Positions 1 through 6,274 of a stretch of DNA of 8,102 nucleotides are shown here, one piece after another; positions within the stretch are counted from its first letter, which is position 1, and the number at the start of each line of letters is the position of its first letter. The DNA is taken from NCBI GenBank assembly GCA_948938605.1, contig CARAIG010000008.1, positions 1 through 8,102 of the forward strand, read 5' to 3'. The notes beneath the pieces were generated by a model. The model searched no databases. It was given only the letters and a program-made list of their open reading frames with translations, and was not told the origin of the DNA. The position numbers were made by a program, and so were the translations under genes. This DNA is from an uncultured Eubacteriales bacterium (GTDB lineage Bacteria; Bacillota; Clostridia; Christensenellales; CAG-314).

Positions 1-23
1 TCAGACGTGTGCTCTTCCGATCT
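1..23 (+). other. Illumina TruSeq read-2 adapter remnant (non-genomic)
   Basis: The first 23 bases are identical to the 3' end of the standard TruSeq read-2 adapter, ending in the diagnostic GCTCTTCCGATCT. The genomic sequence therefore begins at about base 24. The neighbouring PHP gene is unaffected because its stop codon (35-37) lies inside the genomic part. Any reading frame that crosses this join is an artefact. Confidence 0.97.
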
Positions 24-34
24 GATAAATAAAT

Positions 35-826
35 TTATCTTATGTCGTCCAAAACATTTAACCCGTTTTGCTTTGCGTAGGCGTACAGTTTTATTACGTA
101 GTTGTCGCACAGTTCTTTGGGCACGTGACAGTCGGACGATATTACGACTTTTGCGTTGTGCTTTTGGCACATTTCGACAAGCAAATCGGTAGGGTAACTG
201 AACCGTGCGTTTCGTATTCCGTTTGCGTTTAATTCCACAATAACGTTATGTTCAACGGCGGTGCGTATCATAAAGTCAAACGCTTCGCGTATATGTTGGG
301 TAATGGCGGGGTTGTTGTAACAAATTACGTCGGGGTGAGCAAAAATATCGAATAACCCCGTTTTAATAGCATTAACGGCGTGATTGCAATACGCTATCAC
401 GTTTTTTTCGTCGTTGCCGTCAAAAAAAGAGTTTTGACGGCGACCGTTAAGCATATAGCCGTGTTGACCTAACACAACGTAATCTAATTTGTCGCGTAGT
501 TTGCGGTAATACTCGAACGCACCGTCGTAGTAGGCAACTTCCACGCCTTTAAGTATTTCGATTTTGTCGCCGTACAGTTTGTTGGCTTCGTTAAATTGCG
601 GCAAGTAGTCGGATTCCAACGTGTTCCAATCGATGTATACAGGTTCGCGGTCGTTGTGCGACGAAAAGTGGTCGGATATGCCAATCGTTTTGTATCCGTT
701 TGCTACCGCTTCCTTTACGTAATCGGCAACAGTGCCGAATGCGTGACCGCACAGATAGTTGTGCGTATGGAAGTTGCTTATTACTTTTACGTTGTCCGTA
801 TTTGTTTTGTCAAAGTTTTTTAGCAT
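35..826 (-). CDS. PHP-domain phosphoesterase, HisJ/histidinol-phosphatase-like
   Basis: A complete 263-residue cytoplasmic metal-dependent phosphoesterase of the PHP superfamily, about the usual length for HisJ-type histidinol-phosphatases. The metal-binding motifs appear in the family order: HTH at 20-22, GH at 27-28, SDH at 51-53, GVE at 94-96, GQH at 120-122, AHPD at 163-166, ELNANG at 198-203 and SSDCH at 230-234. HisJ removes phosphate from L-histidinol phosphate in histidine synthesis, but no other his genes are present, so the true substrate could be another phosphate ester. The ATG at 826 is the only usable start: no ATG, GTG or TTG lies between it and the first metal motif. There is no Shine-Dalgarno site before it. 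Instead, a TATAAT box ends 7 nt upstream, which suggests a leaderless mRNA. The gene is divergent from the calcium-pump gene. The family is secure; the substrate is not. Confidence 0.9.
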   Translation of the reverse strand: MLKNFDKTNTDNVKVISNFHTHNYLCGHAFGTVADYVKEAVANGYKTIGISDHFSSHNDREPVYIDWNTLESDYLPQFNEANKLYGDKIEILKGVEVAYYDGAFEYYRKLRDKLDYVVLGQHGYMLNGRRQNSFFDGNDEKNVIAYCNHAVNAIKTGLFDIFAHPDVICYNNPAITQHIREAFDFMIRTAVEHNVIVELNANGIRNARFSYPTDLLVEMCQKHNAKVVISSDCHVPKELCDNYVIKLYAYAKQNGLNVLDDIR

Positions 827-833
827 AGTAATT

Positions 834-862
834 ATTATATCACAATTTTGCGGATTTGTAAA
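834..862 (-). promoter_or_regulatory. Sigma-70-type promoter of the PHP gene, leaderless spacing
   Basis: Read on the minus strand, TTTACA (862-857) and TATAAT (839-834) are separated by 17 bases, which is close to the housekeeping consensus. The -10 box ends 7 bases before the ATG at 826, so transcription would begin at or within a base of the start codon. No ribosome-binding sequence is present in those 7 bases. Confidence 0.7.
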
Positions 863-987
863 AATAATTGTTTTTGGGACGGTAAATTATTTGTTGGTAG
901 CGGATAATTAAAATTTTGTAAACCGCATAAGCCCGATTTAAACTGTTTTATTGAATTTCATTAAGCATTTAAATATCTGCTTGTACA

Positions 988-993
988 TATAAT
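988..993 (+). promoter_or_regulatory. Candidate -10 box for the micropeptide/calcium-pump transcript
   Basis: A perfect TATAAT lies exactly 7 bases before the ATG at 1001, the same geometry as the divergent PHP promoter. No good -35 box is visible at 16-18 bases upstream (GCATTT-like sequence only), and there is no TGn extension, so the promoter may be weak or activator-dependent. A transcript starting here would be leaderless for the 30-codon ORF and would have a leader of about 90 bases for the ATPase. Confidence 0.5.
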
Positions 994-1000
994 TTAGCAT

Positions 1001-1093
1001 ATGACAATAATCCGAACTATCCTTAGGGCAGTTTGTATTTTGTCGGTTTTTATTTTATACGGAAATAAATTATTGCGAGGACTAATTGTTTGA
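1001..1093 (+). CDS. Possible 30-residue single-span membrane micropeptide overlapping the calcium-pump start
   Basis: ATG at 1001 opens a 30-codon frame ending in TGA at 1091-1093. The stop overlaps the TTG start of the ATPase (1090-1092) in a TTGA arrangement typical of translational coupling. The peptide has a short basic N-terminus (MTIIRTILR), a hydrophobic stretch of about 11 residues (AVCILSVFILY) and a second basic/hydrophobic tail (GNKLLRGLIV), which fits a small membrane peptide. It has no Shine-Dalgarno site but sits 7 bases after a TATAAT box, as expected for a leaderless start. Small single-span peptides that partner P-type ATPases are known elsewhere (KdpF in bacteria, sarcolipin in muscle), so a regulatory or structural partner of the pump is conceivable. 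It could equally be a coupling leader peptide, or chance. No homolog is recognised. Confidence 0.4.
   Translation: MTIIRTILRAVCILSVFILYGNKLLRGLIV
1077..1081 (+). promoter_or_regulatory. Ribosome-binding site deciding the TTG start of the ATPase
   Basis: GAGGA lies 8 bases before TTG at 1090. The ATPase frame is closed upstream by TAA at 1066-1068 and no ATG or GTG lies between, so this site supports the rare TTG start. It is located within the coding sequence of the 30-codon ORF, so ribosomes translating that ORF would pass over it. Confidence 0.7.
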
Positions 1094-3633
1094 TACGGCA
1101 GGAAGATATTTTAAAAAAAGGTTTAACTCAAAACGAAGCGGAAATACGCCTTAAACAAAACGGATTGAACATTGCAGATGATAAAGTAAAAAAGAGTTTT
1201 TTACGTAAGTTTTTGTCGCAATTTGCCGACTTGATGATAATTATACTGTTGGTTGCTGCGGCGTTGTCGTTGGGTATGGCGATTTATTCGGGGGACAAAG
1301 CGGATTTGCTGGAACCTATAATTATAGCGGCAATAGTGATTGCAAACGCCGTTTTAGGTACCGTCCAAGAATACCGCGCCGAAAAGTCGTTGGAAGCCCT
1401 TAAAAAGTTAACTTCGCCCAAAACCAAAGTTTGCCGAGACGGCAAAATAACGGTAATTGACAGTTCGCAATTGGTTGTGGGCGACATTTGCTGCTTCGAA
1501 GCGGGCGACGTAATTACAGCCGACTGCAAGGCGTTAATTGCCGAGTCCCTTTTTGTCAACCAATCGGCGTTAACGGGGGAAAGTGAACCCATAGGCAAAA
1601 CCGCCGTACAAGGCTCGACGGTAAAAGACGTCAATAAAATTTTCAGCGGAAGTTTGGTTACGAAAGGTCGTTGTTTTGCCGAAGTTACCGCAACGGGCAA
1701 GCAAACCGAATTGGGTAAAATCGCAGGTATGCTTGCCGATGCTCAAAATGCGTTAACGCCGTTGCAGCAAAAACTCAAACAGTTGTCCAAAGTGATAGGA
1801 ATAGTGTGCCTTGCCGTATGTATTGCCGTACTGGTAATAGGCTTTGTAAAGGGCGTAAAACGTATGTCGCAAGGGGACACTTTAACGTCGGTTTTTATTG
1901 ACGTTTTGCTTACTTCGGTGTCATTGGCGGTGGCGGCTATACCCGAAGGTTTGCCCGCCGTAGTTACGGTTGTATTGGCAAAGGGCATTGAAAAAATGGC
2001 AAGCAAAAATGCGGTGGTAAAACGGCTTACGGCAGTGGAAGCGTTAGGCAGCGCAACCGTTATATGCAGTGACAAAACAGGTACTCTTACGCAAAACAAA
2101 ATGACCTTAATAGGCGTATTTGACGGCGTACAATACGTTACAGCGGAAAATATCGGCAAGGTGAATAGTTTGCTGGAACAGTATTGTTGGTGCTCAGACG
2201 CCGTTTTAAATGCCGAAAACCAATGGCTGGGCGACCCTACGGAAGTAGCCGTAACGTCGGTTGCCAAACGCAGTTTGCAGCCTGTAAGACTGTACGAAAT
2301 TCCCTTTGACAGCAACCGCAAATTGATGACGACGGTAGTAAAAGCCGACGGTAAATATTATGTCGTTACCAAGGGCAGTATCGAAGCGATGAAGCACGCT
2401 GGTAACTACGACGTTTTTGCAAAGCAAAGCAAACTTTATTCGCAAAAAGGTTTACGTGTATTAGCGTTGTCGGTAATTGAAACTGATCACAATTTTTTGC
2501 GGTCTGCGGCGCTTGAACAGCGGTTAAATATAGTGGGGCTTTTTGTCATTGCCGACCTTCCCCGCCCCGAAGCAAAAAATGCCGTAGCCGTTTGTAAGTC
2601 GGCGGGAATCCGCCCCGTAATGATTACTGGCGATAATCTCGATACCGCAAAGGAAATTGCTAAAAACATAGGTATACTGGGAGTGGATGACCTTGCCATA
2701 GACGGCGAAACATTGGCAAGTTATTCGGATGACGAATTGGCGCATAACGTAAGTAAAATTGCCGTATATGCGCGTGTGACGCCTGCGGATAAACTAAGGA
2801 TAGTTTCCGCTTGGCAAAGCGCAGGAGCAGTCGTTGCAATGACGGGGGACGGAGTAAACGACGCTCCTGCACTTAAAAAAGCCGATATCGGCTGCGCTAT
2901 GGGCAGCGGAACGGAAGTGGCTAAAGACGCTTCGGATATGATACTTACCGACGACAATTTTGCTACGGTCGTTACGGCGGTGTCATTGGGGCGCAGCGTT
3001 TACGAAAATATTAAAAAATCGGTCACGTACCTTTTGACGTGTAACATAGGCGAAGTTCTGTCGGTGTTTTTTGCGTTGTTAATTTGGAATGTGTCGCCGT
3101 TGTCGGCAATGCAATTGCTGTGGATTAATCTTGTAACCGACGGCTTGCCGGGTTTGGCGTTAGGAATTTACAAACAGGACAAAGACGTAATGAACCGACC
3201 GCCAAAGGGCAAGGACGAAACGTTTTTTACGGGCGGCGGCGGTAAACGCGTTGCGGTAGGCGGAGTGTTTTTTGCGGCGGCGACATTGGCAGGTTACGCA
3301 ATAGGTAACACGTATAACGGCGATACCGCTCGGACAATGGCTTACCTTATATTGTCGGTTTCACAACTTATTTACGTATTGGAAATGCGCAATCACGCCG
3401 GAATTTTCCGCGAAGGCATAACTAAGTTTATGGCAATCAGTTTGTTTGCGTCATTGGCGTTAGTGGGTATCGTTGCGTTCGTACCCGTATTCCAAAACAT
3501 ATTCGGGTTGACGCTTATGCCCGTATGGATGTACTTTGTAGCAATAGCTTTGTCGTGTTTGCCGACTGTCGTACACGAAATTTGGCGGTTAGCAACGAGA
3601 TATTCGCAAAAAAATCAGCGTAAACAATTATAA
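1090..3633 (+). CDS. P2-type (PMR1/SERCA-like) calcium-transporting P-type ATPase
   Basis: This 847-residue integral membrane pump uses ATP to move cations, most likely exporting Ca2+ from the cytoplasm. Motifs in order: an N-terminal cation-ATPase domain (1-45), actuator loop TGES (162-165), M4 PEGLP (285-289), the phosphorylated aspartate D328 in DKTGTLT, a KGSIE variant of the nucleotide-binding KGAPE, DPTEV, TGD (513-515) and TGDGVND (585-591), then the C-terminal helices M5-M10. Residues aligning with SERCA Ca2+ ligands are E286 (M4), N652 and E655 (M5), and N680, T683 and D684 (M6). The M8 ligand position (SERCA E908) appears to be Gln759, so one full site is more likely than two. Start is TTG at 1090 with GAGGA 8 bases upstream; it overlaps the stop of a 30-codon ORF. 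Length and motifs are complete. Ca2+ specificity is inferred; Mn2+ or mixed transport is possible. Confidence 0.93.
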   Translation: MIRQEDILKKGLTQNEAEIRLKQNGLNIADDKVKKSFLRKFLSQFADLMIIILLVAAALSLGMAIYSGDKADLLEPIIIAAIVIANAVLGTVQEYRAEKSLEALKKLTSPKTKVCRDGKITVIDSSQLVVGDICCFEAGDVITADCKALIAESLFVNQSALTGESEPIGKTAVQGSTVKDVNKIFSGSLVTKGRCFAEVTATGKQTELGKIAGMLADAQNALTPLQQKLKQLSKVIGIVCLAVCIAVLVIGFVKGVKRMSQGDTLTSVFIDVLLTSVSLAVAAIPEGLPAVVTVVLAKGIEKMASKNAVVKRLTAVEALGSATVICSDKTGTLTQNKMTLIGVFDGVQYVTAENIGKVNSLLEQYCWCSDAVLNAENQWLGDPTEVAVTSVAKRSLQPVRLYEIPFDSNRKLMTTVVKADGKYYVVTKGSIEAMKHAGNYDVFAKQSKLYSQKGLRVLALSVIETDHNFLRSAALEQRLNIVGLFVIADLPRPEAKNAVAVCKSAGIRPVMITGDNLDTAKEIAKNIGILGVDDLAIDGETLASYSDDELAHNVSKIAVYARVTPADKLRIVSAWQSAGAVVAMTGDGVNDAPALKKADIGCAMGSGTEVAKDASDMILTDDNFATVVTAVSLGRSVYENIKKSVTYLLTCNIGEVLSVFFALLIWNVSPLSAMQLLWINLVTDGLPGLALGIYKQDKDVMNRPPKGKDETFFTGGGGKRVAVGGVFFAAATLAGYAIGNTYNGDTARTMAYLILSVSQLIYVLEMRNHAGIFREGITKFMAISLFASLALVGIVAFVPVFQNIFGLTLMPVWMYFVAIALSCLPTVVHEIWRLATRYSQKNQRKQL

Positions 3634-3647
3634 GTCTTGTAATATTG

Positions 3648-3676
3648 TTGAAAAACTTTTTAATTTTTGGTACAAT
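3648..3676 (+). promoter_or_regulatory. Extended -10 sigma-A promoter of the ClpC-like gene
   Basis: TTGAAA (3648-3653), a 17-base spacer and TACAAT (3671-3676), with TGG immediately before the -10 box giving an extended -10 element. Transcription would begin near 3683, leaving a leader of about 32 bases. No CtsR heptad repeat and no CIRCE inverted repeat is visible in or around it, so the classical heat-shock repressors of Bacillota do not obviously act here. Confidence 0.75.
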
Positions 3677-3703
3677 AATTACATATATACGCTTTGGCGT
3701 TCG

Positions 3704-3710
3704 GGAAGGT
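3704..3710 (+). promoter_or_regulatory. Ribosome-binding site deciding the ClpC start
   Basis: GGAAGGT lies just upstream of ATG 3715, with 5 bases between AGG and the start codon. It favours ATG 3715 over the in-frame TTG at 3694, which would place this purine-rich site inside the coding sequence and lacks a site of its own. Confidence 0.7.
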
Positions 3711-3714
3711 AGTT

Positions 3715-6162
3715 ATGCAATCAAAAACATTACAAGACGTATACGAATTTGCTTCGATGTTCGCACGCAGTAAAAAGGCTTCGCATTTGGAATGTCAACA
3801 CGTTTTATATGCGATGTCGGTTGTGGACAACGAAGCAAAACGTTTTTTAAACGAATTCGGACTTAACGAACTTAACTTGGAGCCTAAGGCAAAGGGGAGC
3901 GGCGGCGTACTTGTCGATTCGCCCGAAATTACATATCTCAATTCGTCGGCGGCGGCAATTGCCGACGTTATAGGGGACACTTGCGTCAATTGCATACACG
4001 TGCTTATAGCAATGCTTTCTATGGAGGAAACATACGCCCGCAGCAAACTGGATTTTTTGCTTAGCGAACGGGGCAGCGATTCCAACAAATTTATGAATTA
4101 CGTTTTGGCAAACATTCCCAACGGCGACAGGTTGATTAAGTGGTGCAAAACCGACGGCGCAACGCAGCCGCCCCAGCAGGAAAAGCAGCTTCAAACCGTA
4201 ACGGCGGGGGACAGTTTTACTCGCGAAAAGGACGAGGAAAGCGCGCTTCCGTACGGAGTGGATTTAACCGAACGCGCCGCAATGGGAGCGTATGACCCCG
4301 TTATAGGGCGGGATATGGAACTTGAACGGGTAATTCAAACTTTGACTCGCCGTTCCAAAAACAACCCCGTTTTGGTAGGGGAAGCGGGAGTCGGCAAAAC
4401 CGCCGTCGTCGAAGGGCTTGCTTGCTGCATAGCCGAAGGACACGTCCCTGCCGAACTTCAAGGCAAACGTTTAATCGAGTTGGATATAGCAGGTATGGTT
4501 GCAGGCACCCGTTACCGCGGCGATTTCGAGGAACGTTTAACCAAACTGATAGGCAAGGTTGTGTCTATGGGCGACGTTATATTGTTTATAGACGAAATTC
4601 ACAATATGGTGGGCGCAGGCGGAACTGGCGACGGAACGTTGAACGCAGCGGAAATACTTAAACCCGCATTAGCGCGGGGCGAACTGCGCATAGTAGGCGC
4701 AACGACTACAAGGGAATACCGTCAGTATATCGAAAAGGACCCCGCATTGGAACGCCGCTTTCAACCGATAATGGTGGAAGAACCGTCCAAGGAATTGGCT
4801 ATACAAATAATTAAGGGCGTGAAAGGCAAGTATGAGGATCACCACGGCGTCGTGATTACCGACGAAGCGGTCGAAGCCGCCGTTAATATGTCGGTACGTT
4901 ACGTTACCGACCGTTATCTGCCCGACAAAGCTTTCGATATTATCGACGAAGCGTGCAGTAAACTTAAAATCTCTGCTTATGCCGTACCTGCCCGCTTGGT
5001 GGAATTAGGCAACGAAGTTAAGTCCGTTAAGCGTAAACTCGACCAAACTCCCGCTCAGGAATTGGAGCAAATCAACTATCTTCAACGCCGTTTTGACGAT
5101 TTGCGCAACGAATTCGAACACGCTCAGTTCGATTACGAAAACAAGCGCAAACAGCTTAAATGTCAACTTACCGCTCCCGATGTTCAACTTGTCGTGTCCG
5201 AAATGACGGGCATACCGGTTGCCGAACTGTCGCGGGAGGAAAAGGACAAGTTGGTTCATCTCGAAGAAGAACTGTCCGCTCGCGTAATAGGGCAAAAGCA
5301 AGCGGTGCAAGCGGTATCCCGCGCCGTACGCCGTCAAAGGGCGGGACTTAAAGATCCCAACAAGCCTATCGGCAGTTTTGTATTTGTGGGACCTACCGGT
5401 GTCGGTAAAACCGAACTTGCCAAGGCGTTGTCCGAATGTCTGTTCGGTTCGGATAGCGAAGTTATCAGGATAGATATGTCGGAGTATATGGAAAAGCAGT
5501 CTGTAAGCAAACTTATCGGCACTGCGCCCGGTTACGTAGGCTACGAGGAAAGCGGTTACCTTACCGAAAAAGTTCAACGCAAGCCTTATTCGGTGGTGCT
5601 GTTTGACGAAATCGAAAAAGCGCACCCTGACGTATTTAATTTACTTTTGCAAATTTTGGACGAAGGCAGGCTTACCAATTCGCACGGGAAAACAATAGAC
5701 TTCCGCAATACGGTAATAATACTTACCAGTAATATAGGCGTATCCGATGCGGGTACGAATTTGGGATTTGTAAACAAACAAGACGATTATGCCAATATGC
5801 ACGATAACGTCGAGCGTTCGCTTAAAAAGTTTTTTCGTCCCGAATTTTTAAACCGTTTGGACGAAATAGTGGTTTTCGATTATTTAAGCGAGGCGGAAGC
5901 GGAAAAGATAGCCGAATTGCTGTGCTACGGTTTGCATAAACGTTTACAGGGCACAATTAATTTGCGTTTTACCGATCAAGCCATTAAGTTGCTTGCTCAG
6001 TCGGGTTACGACAAACAGTACGGCGCGCGTCCGTTAAAGCGTGTAATTCAGCGCGAAGTGGAAGACGCCCTTGCCGAACAACTGCTTTGGGGACAAGTGA
6101 ACAAAGGCGATACTGTTTACGTTACCGTCCGCTCCGGCAAAATTGCATTTACTAAAAATTAA
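3715..6162 (+). CDS. clpC: ClpC-like AAA+ unfoldase, ATPase subunit of the Clp protease
   Basis: This 815-residue cytoplasmic Hsp100 protein, a normal ClpC length, unfolds proteins and feeds them to ClpP. Domains: a diverged double Clp-N domain (about 1-140); AAA-1 with Walker A GEAGVGKT (222-229), Walker B IDE with D293/E294, pore loop GTRYRGDFEERL and Arg finger R347/R348; a short ClpC-type coiled middle domain (about 425-490); AAA-2 with GPTGVGKT (559-566), pore loop GYVGYEESG, Walker B D631/E632, Arg finger R714 and sensor-2 GAR at R772. LGF at 683-685 is the ClpP-docking loop (VGF in many ClpC proteins). In the N-domain, the two glutamates that bind phosphoarginine in Bacillus subtilis ClpC (E32 and E106) align with Q28 and I94. 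The gene stands alone, without ctsR, mcsA or mcsB beside it, and has its own promoter. Family assignment is very secure; the adaptor system is unknown. Confidence 0.95.
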   Translation: MQSKTLQDVYEFASMFARSKKASHLECQHVLYAMSVVDNEAKRFLNEFGLNELNLEPKAKGSGGVLVDSPEITYLNSSAAAIADVIGDTCVNCIHVLIAMLSMEETYARSKLDFLLSERGSDSNKFMNYVLANIPNGDRLIKWCKTDGATQPPQQEKQLQTVTAGDSFTREKDEESALPYGVDLTERAAMGAYDPVIGRDMELERVIQTLTRRSKNNPVLVGEAGVGKTAVVEGLACCIAEGHVPAELQGKRLIELDIAGMVAGTRYRGDFEERLTKLIGKVVSMGDVILFIDEIHNMVGAGGTGDGTLNAAEILKPALARGELRIVGATTTREYRQYIEKDPALERRFQPIMVEEPSKELAIQIIKGVKGKYEDHHGVVITDEAVEAAVNMSVRYVTDRYLPDKAFDIIDEACSKLKISAYAVPARLVELGNEVKSVKRKLDQTPAQELEQINYLQRRFDDLRNEFEHAQFDYENKRKQLKCQLTAPDVQLVVSEMTGIPVAELSREEKDKLVHLEEELSARVIGQKQAVQAVSRAVRRQRAGLKDPNKPIGSFVFVGPTGVGKTELAKALSECLFGSDSEVIRIDMSEYMEKQSVSKLIGTAPGYVGYEESGYLTEKVQRKPYSVVLFDEIEKAHPDVFNLLLQILDEGRLTNSHGKTIDFRNTVIILTSNIGVSDAGTNLGFVNKQDDYANMHDNVERSLKKFFRPEFLNRLDEIVVFDYLSEAEAEKIAELLCYGLHKRLQGTINLRFTDQAIKLLAQSGYDKQYGARPLKRVIQREVEDALAEQLLWGQVNKGDTVYVTVRSGKIAFTKN

Positions 6163-6188
6163 CAGTAGTAATGCGATGCTGAAATCGG

Positions 6189-6216
6189 CTTACAGTATTG
6201 TACCCGAACGTATAAT
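6189..6216 (+). promoter_or_regulatory. Candidate promoter of the sialyltransferase-like gene
   Basis: CTTACA (6189-6194, four of six matches to the -35 consensus), a 16-base spacer and a perfect TATAAT (6211-6216). Transcription would start near 6223, giving a leader of about 50 bases that includes the AAAGGAAAA ribosome-binding site. The gene therefore appears to be transcribed independently of clpC, 112 bases upstream. Confidence 0.5.
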
Positions 6217-6260
6217 TTAACTTTACGTGTTGGGGTACTGCGGCTCAAATATAATATACC

Positions 6261-6268
6261 AAAGGAAA
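6261..6268 (+). promoter_or_regulatory. Ribosome-binding site deciding the sialyltransferase-like gene start
   Basis: AAAGGAAAA precedes three in-frame ATG codons (6269, 6275, 6278). AGGA is 8 bases from ATG 6275 and 11 bases from ATG 6278, but only 2 bases from ATG 6269. ATG 6275 is thus preferred, and the frame extending up to GTG 6227 is rejected. Confidence 0.65.
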
Positions 6269-6274
6269 ATGACT

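Noticed and set aside
24..39. AT-rich inverted repeat GATAAAT-AA-ATTTATC at the PHP stop codon
   Set aside because: It is only 7 weak pairs with a 2-base loop and overlaps the stop codon; most likely chance in AT-rich sequence.
7..192. Plus-strand ORF of 61 codons at the left end
   Set aside because: It begins inside the sequencing adapter and is antisense to the well-supported PHP gene.
2206..2445. Minus-strand ORFs within the ATPase, ClpC and sialyltransferase-like genes
   Set aside because: They are antisense shadows of strongly conserved coding frames and have no recognisable domains or start signals.
3651..3667. A/T-rich AAAAACTTTTT as a terminator after the calcium-pump gene
   Set aside because: It has no loop and no GC stem, and it overlaps the clpC promoter, so it cannot form a usable hairpin.
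3694..3714. TTG start seven codons upstream of the chosen ClpC start
   Set aside because: No Shine-Dalgarno site precedes it and it would swallow the GGAAGG site that serves ATG 3715.
6250..6255. Second TATAAT upstream of the sialyltransferase-like gene
   Set aside because: It has no acceptable -35 at normal spacing, and a transcript from it would begin at about the ribosome-binding site and lose it.
6227..6274. N-terminal extension of the sialyltransferase-like gene from GTG 6227
   Set aside because: It has no ribosome-binding site of its own, and the AAAGGAAAA site lies inside it and points to ATG 6275.
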